64,000 nt of DNA from NCBI RefSeq assembly GCF_040869045.1, contig NC_090320.1:118987112-119051111 (forward strand). The letters are read 5' to 3'. This DNA comes from Eurosta solidaginis (lineage: Eukaryota > Arthropoda > Insecta > Diptera > Tephritidae). Of the stretch, positions 54,829-64,000 are shown piece by piece. How positions within the stretch are numbered: position 1 is the first letter of the stretch; every line of letters begins with the position of its first letter. A program made the position numbers and the translations under genes. A model generated the notes under the pieces. It was not told where the DNA came from and ran no database searches. It worked only from the letters and a program-made list of their open reading frames with translations.

Positions 54829-55761
54829 TATTTATGAAGTAATGGTATCTTGATGCCAGCTTGAGTTTGTTTTTTTCTTGTGTTTTTGTTGCTTTACAGT
54901 TTCTTTCTTACGTATCTATTGTGCTGATTTTTGTTTAGCGAGTAAAATGGAATGCTTTGTGTAGTAAAAAAATTATTTTTTTTTGAATTATGTGACTTAC
55001 AAGCAGATGTTTTATATTGGTTTAAGCCTATTTTTATGGATTATTATTTCCTTATCTTTATTGTTCATATCACTATTTTCTGCTCTATGTGGTATTAAAG
55101 TGAAATTGTTATTTTTATCAATATTATTTACTCTATACTGTCCCTTATATTTATTATCAAACTTATGGCCCGGGTCATTTCTAACTAATACTATGTCACC
55201 TATACTTATTTCCTTACTGTAGCTACTTCTATCATAGTTGGTTTTTTGTTTTTCTTTAGTCTCTTGGACTAATTTCCTAGCTCGTTGTTGGGATATTTGT
55301 AGTATGTACATATTTTATTTCTTTATCATAAGCCTCGTGATTATACACTGGGCTTATTTTATTTTCATCTAGAAATTCGTAGGTCGGAGGGTTTTTCGCG
55401 AATTTAAGCTCGTAAGGACAATACCCGTGTACGGTCGATGGTATCGTATTGTAACAGTACGCGAAATACCTGAGGTATTCATCCCAATCATCTTTGTCAC
55501 TGGATACGTATGTACGTACATATTCATTAAACGTTCTGTGACTCCGCTCTACAGTGCTCAAAGTTTGATGATGGTATGGTGGTGAGGCTTTATGCTAAAT
55601 TTTTAGCAGTTTACATAGTTCTTCGAATAAGCTATTTTTCTATTCGGTTCCCATGTCTGTTACGATTGTTTTCATGCAACCATAAGTCAGAATGAAGTGC
55701 TCGAATACAGCTTTAGCAACTGTTATCGCATGTTTGCTCGGGACTGGTATCGCTACCAAGT
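54829..55761 (-). pseudogene. G3 integrase C-terminal half and start of 3' untranslated region
   Basis: Minus-strand copy of the 412-like integrase: LTDMG-like block near 55660, VERSHRTFNEYVR (about 55555), YAYCYNT-type block and the C-terminal SIGDIVLVRND ... IIHKNRLK ending at 55012. Frame breaks near 55310 and 55570. From 55011 to 54829 it is non-coding and continues across the G1 insertion at 38352. Confidence 0.82.
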
Positions 55762-55769
55762 ATATGGTG

Positions 55770-56014
55770 CATTGTTAATCAAACTAAGTGTGATATCTTC
55801 TGCATAGACGTTAAAATTCCAAAGTGATTGGATCACCTGATTTGTAATTGACTATCGCTGTCCCATTCTGTATCTCTTTCTATCACCCGATGAAGATAGC
55901 CGGCCCTATGCGCCGCCATATTGAACACGCTGTCAAAACGCTAAAAAGTAGCCATATTGAACATCTTGTCAGGAGTTGGCAGATAAGATATCACACTTAG
56001 TTTGATTCACAATG
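55770..56014. mobile_element. MITE, copy 2 (245 bp, complete)
   Basis: Terminal inverted repeats of about 30 bp: left CATTGTTAATCAAACTAAGT, right the inverse of CATTGTGAATCAAACTAAGT. The flanks ATATGGTG (55762-55769) and ATTTGGTG (56015-56022) form an 8-bp target duplication with one mismatch; G2 has ATTTGGTG at the matching place. An 8-bp duplication with CA...TG ends suggests the P or hAT superfamily. Inserted in the G3 integrase gene. No coding capacity. Confidence 0.9.
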
Positions 56015-56022
56015 ATTTGGTG

Positions 56023-58049
56023 AGATCGCATATAATGGTAACTGCATATTCGTTTCCATTTTTCGATTTTGGTAATGGTCCGACCGTATCGATCTGTACT
56101 ATATCAAAAGCCTTCGGAGGTGTCTCCGTTATTGTCATTGGTTTTTTATATGCTTATTAACCTTATTCGTTTTGCAGTGGATGCAGTTATGTACGTATTT
56201 ATTTACGTCACCTCGCATATTTTTCCAGCTATAGTTTTGCTTGATTTTCTTTATCATGCTATTTATTCCTGTGTGGCCACCACTAATAGGATCGTCATGA
56301 TATTTGTGCAAGATTTCTTTAATTTTCTTAGGGTTTGTCACATATCTAACCTCTGGGGTTAGTGCTATTGTTTAAAAATTTGTCCCCTAAGGAAAACTGT
56401 ATTTGTATAAGTCCTAAATTAGCGGCTTCTTTTTCAAGCATGATAAAGAATTGTCCTAAGTCAATTTTATCATCAACAATTAGGTTGCTTGTATTTATAG
56501 CGCTACAAATTTCCTTTCCCTTTTTGAAATATAATTTTGGGGAATTAAAAAAGAGCTTGACATGTATTTTTACTTAAAATTTATTTAGTACTTCATATAT
56601 TTTGGGTTCTTTGGGTGACTTTCTTCAATTTTAACATTATTTTTAATATTTTTAGCTGCTGATGTTGTTGTGACTTTCATTATTTTGCATGCTTCCACTG
56701 ACATTTCTTTTAAGTTTGTTATGTTTATGCGCGACAATGCGTCCGCGAAGTGGTTTTCTTTTCCGGCAATGTACTCCACTTCAAAACCATATTCCTCTAA
56801 ATCGAGTCTTACTCGTGTTAATTTCGATGAAGGGCTCTTCATCGAGAAAAGGTATGTTAAAGGGCGATGGTCGGTTTTAATTAGGATTTTCTGCCATAGA
56901 CGTATGGTCTGAAGAAGGTTATGGCCCAATGGATTGTTGCTAATTCTTTCTCTATTATAGCTTTGTTAGTTTCACCTTTTGTGAAAGATCTAGAAGCGTA
57001 AGCAATTGGTAACTGTTTGCCATCGTGTTCTTGACTCACGACTGCTCCGCAAGCATACCCACTAGCGTCTGTTGTTATGCAGAATTCTTTATTGAAGTCT
57101 GGGCATTGCAAAAGTTTTGCACTAATTAATGCTTCCTTTAGGTAGACAAAAAATTTTTTACATTCTTCCGTCCACTCAAAGGAGACATTCTTTTTGCAAA
57201 GCCTAGTTGGTTTTCTTGAGTATTCTGCGAAGTTCGGTACAAATCTTCTGTAGTAATTGCAGAATGCTACGAACCTCTTAACTTCATCAGCTGTTTTTGT
57301 TGTTGGGTAGTTTTGAACTGTTTTAAATTTGCATGGGTCGGGTAGTATTCCCGTGCTTGTATATTTATGGCCTAAATAGGTTACTTCTTGGCTGAAAAAT
57401 AGACATTTATCTAGACGTAATTTTAGGTTGTACTTTCTACATGTGGAGAACACGTCTCGTAAGTTTTTTTAATATGTTTTTCAGAGCAACCTAATACTAC
57501 TAAGTAATCTATATAAAGGAACCCTTGAGATGGTTTGAGCTGCAAATGCTAGTTTCATCATTCTTTGGAATGAATTCGTTGCTACTTTCAATCCATAAGG
57601 TAGTCTTTTAAATCTGTATGTGCCATTTTCAGATGTGAATGAGGTTATATCCCTGGAATCTGGGTGCAATTCTATTTGATGAAAACCTGACATAAGGTCT
57701 AGGCATAAAAAATATTTAGCTCTTCCAAGTTGGTCTAAAATATCATCAATTCTTGGATGTGGGAATTTATCCGCTGCTAACTTTTTGTTTATTTGTCTGT
57801 AGTCATCTACTAACCTCCATCTTTTTCCTGTTTTCCCCGGGAGTGGTTTTCTAGTACCTAAAAAATTGGACTATTGTACTCTGACATTGAGGATTCTATA
57901 ATGTCATCTTCGATCAACTTATTAAGCTATTTGCTTATTTCCCCTTTTTGTGTCTGTGGCAATCTATAGTTTTTTATGTAAACTGGTGTGTCGTCCTTCT
58001 TGTTTAGTTTTTGTTTGTCAAAATTATTAGAGGAAATAGGTTCTGTTTC
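56023..58049 (-). pseudogene. G3 pol: RT, RNase H and integrase N-terminal part
   Basis: Minus-strand 412-like pol in pieces (58049-57927, 57693-57481, 57453-56881, 56929-56585, 56341-56135). RT keeps MSGFHQIEL and GLKVATNSFQRM. The catalytic box reads YIDY (near 57504-57515) instead of YxDD, so the second catalytic Asp is lost. RNase H (TTDASGYACGAV, IEKELAT) and the integrase zinc domain (KYHDDPISGGH ... CIHC) are recognisable. Multiple frame breaks. Confidence 0.85.
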
Positions 58050-60230
58050 AGTAATTGTGCAGTTTATGGTACCCACCGAAATTTGGGCCTTTTTATTCGA
58101 GTGAGGTATCAAAAGACGCGCATTCGCGTCTAGATTAAGAATCCGAAAGCGGAAGTTAACTTTTTTACACGTTTAAAAGTTATCCGCGAAAAACAGGTTT
58201 GTCTGATACATATTGCTCCCGCACGTTTACAATCTTTTAAGCGCACACATCACTTTACTTTTTATATTTAGTATATTAACATAATCTAACTTGCACGAAT
58301 TAACGAAAAAGTTATGTTAAATTTCACTAATTTACTTATAAAATATCAAAACAAATATTGCAACAAATTTCTGTCGAAATGAAAACATGAAAGTGAACAG
58401 TGTTGCCAGCTCAGCAACGCTGGTGATTACTTTTGTTGTTCTCTGTTAGGATTAATACAAGGCGGTGGCGGCTCAACATACATTTAAATAAATATACAAT
58501 TACATTGTTTTTGTAATTTACTGAATATGTTGCAATTTAATATATTAAAATAAAAGAGAATGCGTCTTCAATTTATCGAAATAAAGAGATGCTGGCAAAT
58601 ATTTGGAATTTTTATTTTGGAACAAGTGCAGAATACATACATTTGTCCAAAAAAATAAATAAAAAATCTGTCTTTATAGAGATTTTTATGCTGATTCCAA
58701 CGGTATATTTCTTTTTTGGTGCAAATGAAAGGTTTGGGGGTGATTCCATGTCAAAAGGCGAAATTATGAATTTTTCAAATCATAATATCTCCGAAACTAG
58801 TGGATGGATTTCAAAAATTAAAAAATCCAAAAATTACTTATAAAAATGCCTTTCATTTGATTTATATATATCTTTAACTTTTCTAGTCTTTATTTACCAA
58901 AAATTGAAAAAGCTCTTTTCTGCGTAGAATACCTTTCTGCATAGGCGGCCTTCGGCCGCGCTTATAAAAAATAACCCTGGGCTATGCCATGCCAAGTCCG
59001 GGTGTGTGGTATAACCGTGGCTACCGCCACGGTGATGTCCTTCTGCGTAGTACACCTTTCTGCGTAGGCGGCCTTCGGCCGCACTTTAAAAAAATAACCC
59101 TTAGCCGATCCAACACCGGCTACGCCATGCACAGTAATTCTGCGTAGAACATTGACGGGTTTGTTTGGAGGTGAGTTTTTATTTTAGTTTTCTTGTTGCC
59201 GGTGTCGGATCGGTTAAGGGTAATTTTTTTAAAGGTATTCTACGCAAAATTACTGTGCGTGGGGATCGACTAAGGGTTATTTTTTTAAAGGTGTTCTACG
59301 CAAAATTACTGTGCATGGCGTAGCCGGTGTTGAATCGGCTAAGGGTTATTTTTTTAAAGTGCGGCCGAAGGCCGCCTACGCAGAAGAGTATACTACGCAG
59401 AAGGACATCACCATGGCGGTAGCCACGGTTATACCCCACACCCGGACTTGGCATGCCGTAGCCCAGGGTTATTTAAAGACTAGAAAAGTTAAAGCTATAC
59501 ATCAGATGAAAGGTATTTTTATAAGTAATTTTTCGATTTTTTAATTTTTGAAATCCATCCACTAGTTTCGGAGATATTTTGATTTCAAAAATTCATAATT
59601 TCGCCTTTTGACATGGAATTACCCCAAACCTTTCATTTGCACCAAAAAAGAAATATACCGTTGGAATCAGCATAAAAATCTCTATAAATTCCGATTTTTT
59701 TTTTTTTGACTAATGTATGTATTCTGCACTTGTTCCATATTAAATTGCAACATATTCAGTAAATTACAAAAACAATGTAATTGTATGTTTATTTAAATTT
59801 TTGTTGAGCCTCCACCGCCTTGTATTAATCCTAACAGAGAACAACAAAAGTAATCACCAGCGTTGCTGAGCTGGCAACACTGTTCACTTTCATGTGTTTT
59901 CATTTCGTCAGAAATTTGTGGCAATATTTGTTTTGATATTTTATAAGTAAATTAGTGAAATTTAACATAATTTTTTCGTTAATTCGTGCAAGTTAGATTA
60001 TGTTAATATACTAAATATAAAAATTAAAGTGATGTGTGCGCTTAAAAGATTGTAAACGTGCGGGAACAATATATATCACACAAACCTGTTTTTCGCGGAT
60101 AACTTTTAAATGGGTAAAAAAGTTAACTTTCGCTTTCGGAGTCTTAATCTAGACGTGAATACGCGTCTTTTGATACCTCACTCGAAAAAAGGCCCAAATT
60201 TCGGTGGGTACCATAAACTGCACTACTACC
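58050..60230. mobile_element. Foldback transposon, 2.18 kb, ~1-kb inverted arms
   Basis: The left arm (58050 to about 59150) and right arm (about 59290-60230) are inverted copies. Both ends read ...GTGCAGTTTATGGTACCCACCG inwards. TCTGTTTC occurs directly outside each end (58042-58049 and 60231-60238), a 7-8 bp target duplication inside G3 pol. The inner arms have short repeats with the palindrome GGCGGCCTTCGGCCGC. No transposase ORF is seen; small ORFs in the arms are incidental. Very long terminal repeats with 7-bp duplications resemble Galileo/1360-type (P superfamily) foldbacks; FB or hAT are alternatives. Confidence 0.9.
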
Positions 60231-60238
60231 TCTGTTTC

Positions 60239-60351
60239 TAGTGCAAATATGTCTATGAATTCTGTGCATAATGATGTTAATTGAGAATTGACAAATTTTG
60301 GGAAGTTTTTAGTTAATCTTTTTAATTTTTCTGTATCATTATGATCTGGTA
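60239..60351 (-). pseudogene. G3 pol fragment right of the foldback
   Basis: On the minus strand this reads as the region just before RT (KLKRLTKNFPKFVN ... IDIFALET), matching G2 at about 50200-50300. It ends at about 60345-60351 where LINE 3 begins, so G3's gag and 5' LTR are not in this window. Confidence 0.8.
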
Positions 60352-60737
60352 ACCTTGCCGTGCGCGGACGTGTTTTTGATCGCTCTTCGAGGAAAACAGT
60401 TTAAAAGTTTAATTTCGTATTAAATCTTTACACAGTGCAATATACATAGTGGCTTTTTGTGCAATTTAAACATTCAGTCTGTGTATTCATATATCATAGA
60501 TTTTCACAAAAATTTGTGATAACTGCATACCTTTTTGTTGGTAGCTGCTATTAGCAAGTCATTGTGTGCCCTTTTTGCTTTGTGTTGTATTCGCTGCTAG
60601 CTATACGCTGTCTTGCGATTTGCATCCAGTGCTCCAAAATATCTCTTGCCCATAATTTTTGAACAGCTGTTCAATTTATCTTATACTTATAGTTTCTTTT
60701 GCCTATTTTTCTTTTGGGTTTGTTTAACTTTGCAATT
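60352..60737 (+). promoter_or_regulatory. LINE 3 5' untranslated region / internal promoter region
   Basis: 386 bp without coding signal between the G3 remnant and ORF1. Jockey-like LINEs carry internal promoters at the very start, often with a downstream element like RGWCGTG; GGACGTG occurs at 60366-60372. Transcription start not determinable here. Confidence 0.4.
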
Positions 60738-61712
60738 ATGTTGGATTGCTGTGTCAAGAAGTGCACCAATCAAAAGAAAATTTCCCGTGGTGATACTTAT
60801 GTTTGTTGTTGGCTCTGTGATAATATGGCTCATGTTATCTGTGCCGGTTTCTCTCACATAGGTGGTCGGGTGGTTGACCTAATATCCAGCAAAATTGGAC
60901 TGAACTGGACATGTCATGATTGTCGTTCCGTAGAAAATGACATGCGAGCTTTTATGAGGCAAACTCAGAAAGAGTTCAACAACATTTTTATTGGGTTTCG
61001 TGACCTTAACGAAAGATTCAAAATGATGGAGGCTCACTTTAAAAAATTGAAAGTGATATCTGAATCCCCAAAACGAAAGAAATGTATGACCAACAATGAC
61101 TCCAACTTGTCTTCGAGTCAGGGGCAAAGCTGTCCTCCTACGAATGTCCCTTCAACCGCGTTGACTAATACGAACAGGCTAACCAAAGACGTTATGAACA
61201 ATGCAGCTCAGAAATCTCCACAAGAATCTCCACAAGGTTGTGTCGAGACTTCCAGTGAGACGATCTCTGGCAAATTAAACGATGCACGAACTAATAGTGG
61301 TACCTTTGCGGCTGTTTGTTCTACGTCACCAATGTTGATTTCGCTGGACTCCCCAATTCATCCTACACCTCCACCGGTATTTTTAGCTCAAACAATAACA
61401 GTTACCGATACTGGGGTTGTTGCTAGCGATACAAGTGTACCTGAAAAAAATAGTACGGGCTCGATAACCAACGCTATAACGGCCGCACATTCCCAGCTCC
61501 CTGGTGCGCTATCCGCTACTCCTTTGCAGGTGACTGCCGTGCCACCTCGTAGGGCTGTATTTGTGTCCCGATTAAACGCCTCGCTTACCGAAAATGACAT
61601 TGCTCATTACGTTTGCTCTAAACTTGGTGTTGCACCCACTAGTAACATCAATGTGTATAAATTTAACTTTAAATATGAGAGAGACATCTCCTCATTTAAA
61701 ATATCCCTTTAA
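60738..61712 (+). pseudogene. LINE 3 ORF1, PHD-like finger protein with premature stop
   Basis: The ATG at 60738 is chosen because it puts the zinc region at the N terminus; an earlier in-frame ATG (60699) only adds 13 hydrophobic residues. Zinc region: CCVKKC ... CCWLCDNMAHVIC ... CHDC (PHD-like), then a helical segment (EFNNIFIGFRDLNERFKMM), a long Ser/Thr/Pro-rich linker, and a conserved block FVSRLNASLTENDIAHYVCSKLG ending at RDISSFKIS, typical of LINE ORF1 RNA-binding regions. A TAA at 61710-61712 stops it. The same frame continues to TAA 61857-61859 with the WPKHTVVHLF block, so this is one nonsense change. Confidence 0.82.
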
Positions 61713-61816
61713 GATGAATATTTCGATAAGGTACTTGATTCCTCTTTTTGGCCCAAGCATACTGTGGTTCACTTGTTCACCAGAAAGGCGAGGGCCGAAC
61801 CTGTTTTATTACAGCC

Positions 61817-64000
61817 AAAAAACGGTATGACGAACACAGTAATAACAACACAAAGGTAATTGCTGATCTGTCCCGTCTTCTCATTAATTATCAAAATGTT
61901 CGTGGTTTACGATCAAAACTTGTTCCATTCTTCCTTAATTCTTTCAACTTTTCTGCACAAGTTGTAGCTTTTACGGAGACCTGGCTAAAGCCTGATAATT
62001 ACAATTCTGAGGTTTTTTCAAATAAATATGATGTTTATCGGCGTGATCGCATCTCTAGAGTGGGAGGTGTCCTTATTGCTGTTGAATCTAACCTATCGTC
62101 TGAGTTGATTTCGCTGGACAATATCTCCCATATCGAATTCATAGCAGTTAGGCTTTCATTCGGTAGCTATAGCGTAATTGTTTGCTGTTCGTATATACCA
62201 CCTCGTTCGGATATGGATGTTTATGCTAGTCATAGCTCGGCCATCTGTGATTTGCATTCGCAGTTGGGAGATAACGATCGACTTGTTGTTGTTGGTGACT
62301 TTAACTTGCCAACAGTTAGTTGGGTTAATATAAGTGATTCAAACTTTTTAACTCCCACTGCTCAACATGAGTTTCTCAATTGCTTGTTAGACTCATCTCT
62401 TTTACAGATTAACAATGTTCCAAATAATGGAAATAAAATGCTGGATTTAGTATTTGTGGATGGCTCGATGGGTACTGCCCTTACGCAAATACCACCTTTA
62501 TCCCTTCCAGAAGACCCTCTTCACCATACGCTAGAGATATCACTTGATATCAGCCTACCCCGTAGGATTCAATTACAGTCTCGTCTCCGATCTAGATGCT
62601 TCTACAAAGCGAATTTCATTATGCTCAATGATCTGTTGGCTTCCCATGATTGGTCGGATCTCTATGCTTGCACTGATGTCGATTCGGCTATCTCTATATT
62701 TTACAGTACGCTTGATAGCTTCTTTGATACCTGCATTCCTACTCGCTATACCCTATGTTCGAATAAGCCCCCTTGGTTTTCAAGGCAACTTATCAGACTT
62801 AATAACATCAAATCTAGGCTTTATAAGAGGTTCAAGAAATCTGCTGACCTCTCTAAATATCTAATAGCTCGTTCTAAATTTCACCGTCTTAATCAGCTTT
62901 GTTATAAAAATTACTTGAGTTGTTGTAAAGCCAATTTTTTTAGAAATCCAAAAAAGTTTTACAGTTTCGTAAATTCAAAGCGGAAAACTTCTGGGTATCC
63001 TTCCTCATTAACCTTTGGAGGTAAAAAAGCTTGCACTGATGAGGACGTTGCTGAACTATTTTCTGAGTTCTTTAAGTCCACGTATTCATCCAGTGGTTTT
63101 CATTCTGGTCAATATCCCTATCGCTTAGATAGCTCGAATTACATTAGGAATCCTGCTATTGATGGTAATATTGTTCTTCAGAGTCTTCAATCTTTGAAGC
63201 CCACCTTTCCTCCGGAACCGGACGGTGTTCCTAGCTGCGTGCTTAGGTACTGCGCCGAAAACATGTATGAGCCTATTTTAAAATTATTTGAGCTATCTCT
63301 GGGATCTGCGTCATTCCCGGCACTTTGGAAACAGTCTTTTATTATACCCCTGCATAAAAAAGGTAGTAGGTCAAAAGTTGAAAACTACAGGGGTATTGCT
63401 AAACTTTTAGTCATTCCTAAAGTCTTTGAACAGATTGCCACCAATCAACTGCAATATCAGTGTTCTAGTCTTTTATCTCCATGCCAACACGGTTTTATTC
63501 GTCAAAGGTCAACCACTACAAATTTGCTTGTATTCACCTCTATAGTTATGGAAGGATTTTTAGCGAACAAGCAAACGGATGTCATCTACACGGACTTCAG
63601 CAAAGCATTTGATACCGTCAACCACGAGTTGCTTATTCATAAGCTTGATTTACTGGGCTTTCCGTTTCACCTATTAATGTGGCTGAAAAGCTATCTTTCT
63701 AACCGGACCCAAAAAGTCCTGTTCAAGTGCAATCTGTCGGAATCGTTCGGAGTTTCCTCCGGCGTACCCCAGGGAAGTCATCTAGGCCCTTTGCTCTTTG
63801 CCCTTTTCATTAATGACTTGCCACAGACAATATTATATTCCCATAATATAATGTATGCGGATGATGTAAAACTTTGCTACACTTACTGTCCCACCGATTT
63901 GAGTTCCTTGGATCTTCTTCAGGCCGACTTGGACTCGTTCCAATGTTGGTGCACAACAAATTTATTAGCTTTAAATTGCTCTAAATGTAAGCATATGACA
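61817..64000 (+). CDS. LINE 3 ORF2: AP endonuclease and reverse transcriptase (open to window end)
   Basis: 728 codons without a stop, running off the right edge. Endonuclease: NYQNVRGLRSKL, FTETWL (Glu), GDFNLPTVSW (Asp-Asn), LDLVFVDGS and an Asp-...-His-His block (EDPLHH). RT: KPTFPPEPDGVP, ENYRGIAKL, CQHGFIRQRSTTTNL, DFSKAFDTVNH (Asp), GVPQGSHLGPLLFALFIND and MYADDVKL (catalytic pair near 63857). It overlaps the end of the original ORF1 frame by about 40 bp in the -1 frame. No ATG lies before the endonuclease core, so translation may use reinitiation or frameshifting. The left bound given is where the frame clearly opens. A well-preserved enzyme gene. Confidence 0.88.

Larger units (their letters stand above)
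60352..64000 (+). mobile_element. LINE 3 (non-LTR retrotransposon, CR1/Jockey-like), 5' part
   Basis: A two-ORF LINE entering from the left and cut by the window edge: a 5' untranslated region, ORF1 with a PHD-like zinc motif and RNA-binding-type region, then ORF2 with endonuclease and RT. It is unlike LINE copies 1 and 2 (two ORFs, different motif spelling, no 2A-like motif). A 5' leader that includes GGACGT, a downstream-promoter-like motif (60366-60371), suggests that the 5' end is nearly complete. The family name is tentative. Confidence 0.87.

Noticed and set aside
54983..55222. 79-codon hydrophobic plus-strand ORF resembling a membrane protein
   Set aside because: It is the antisense of the Lys/Asp-rich C terminus of the G3 integrase.
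59311..59544. 77-codon ORF in the foldback
   Set aside because: Part of the inverted arm and contains its palindromic repeats; no coding signature.

Overview
The window reads as repeat-packed nuclear DNA of a higher dipteran, plausibly a tephritid fruit fly or a relative. Support for this is copia-type, 412/mdg1-type and other Ty3/Gypsy retrotransposons, APE-type LINEs, a tRNA-derived SINE, a HARBI1-type transposase relic, foldback elements and MITEs, with AT-rich spacers and no operons. The species is an inference. I find no host gene I can support: nearly all 64 kb is transposable elements (TEs) or their debris, as expected of heterochromatin or a TE nursery. Region 1 (1-9653) is a chain of separate insertions. 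It holds the 3' half of a copia element with its LTR, a truncated LINE on the minus strand, a tRNA-derived SINE and a second short retroposon (each with clean target-site duplications, TSDs), a MITE, a complicated inverted-repeat block and a TA-flanked MITE. Region 2 (9649-31275) is a tandem array headed by a decayed Ty3/Gypsy element with 237- and 223-bp LTRs. Its 3' LTR is followed by four near-identical non-coding units of about 2.7-5.0 kb. The first three are each closed by another copy of the same LTR. Each unit carries a leader, an intron-like cassette, a ~52-bp minisatellite and an AT-rich tail. This looks like a large non-autonomous LTR derivative (LARD-like) expanded by LTR-LTR recombination. 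Region 3 (31276-37247) holds a small foldback, a dead HARBI1-type transposase gene with a SINE inside it, and an older inverted copy of the same minisatellite cargo without Gypsy LTRs. Region 4 (37248-60351) is a nested stack. A minus-strand 412-like Gypsy (G3) is host to a plus-strand Gypsy (G1, 38353-54823, 172-bp LTRs). G1 in turn contains a near full-length LINE (39627-43676) and a second, plus-strand 412-like Gypsy (G2, 46320-54080). G3 was also hit by a 245-bp MITE and a 2.18-kb foldback with ~1-kb arms. The TSDs let the order be read. Region 5 (60352-64000) is the 5' part of another LINE. Its ORF2 (endonuclease plus reverse transcriptase) is open for 728 codons to the window edge and may come from a recent copy. 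How it fits together: autonomous elements (copia, G1, G2, LINEs) would have supplied enzymes. The SINE, the CAA-tailed short retroposon, the LARD-like units, the MITEs and the foldback have no enzyme genes and must have been mobilised in trans. Most coding copies are broken by frameshifts, stops or internal deletions. The least damaged are G2 pol (one TAG stop) and the last LINE ORF2.
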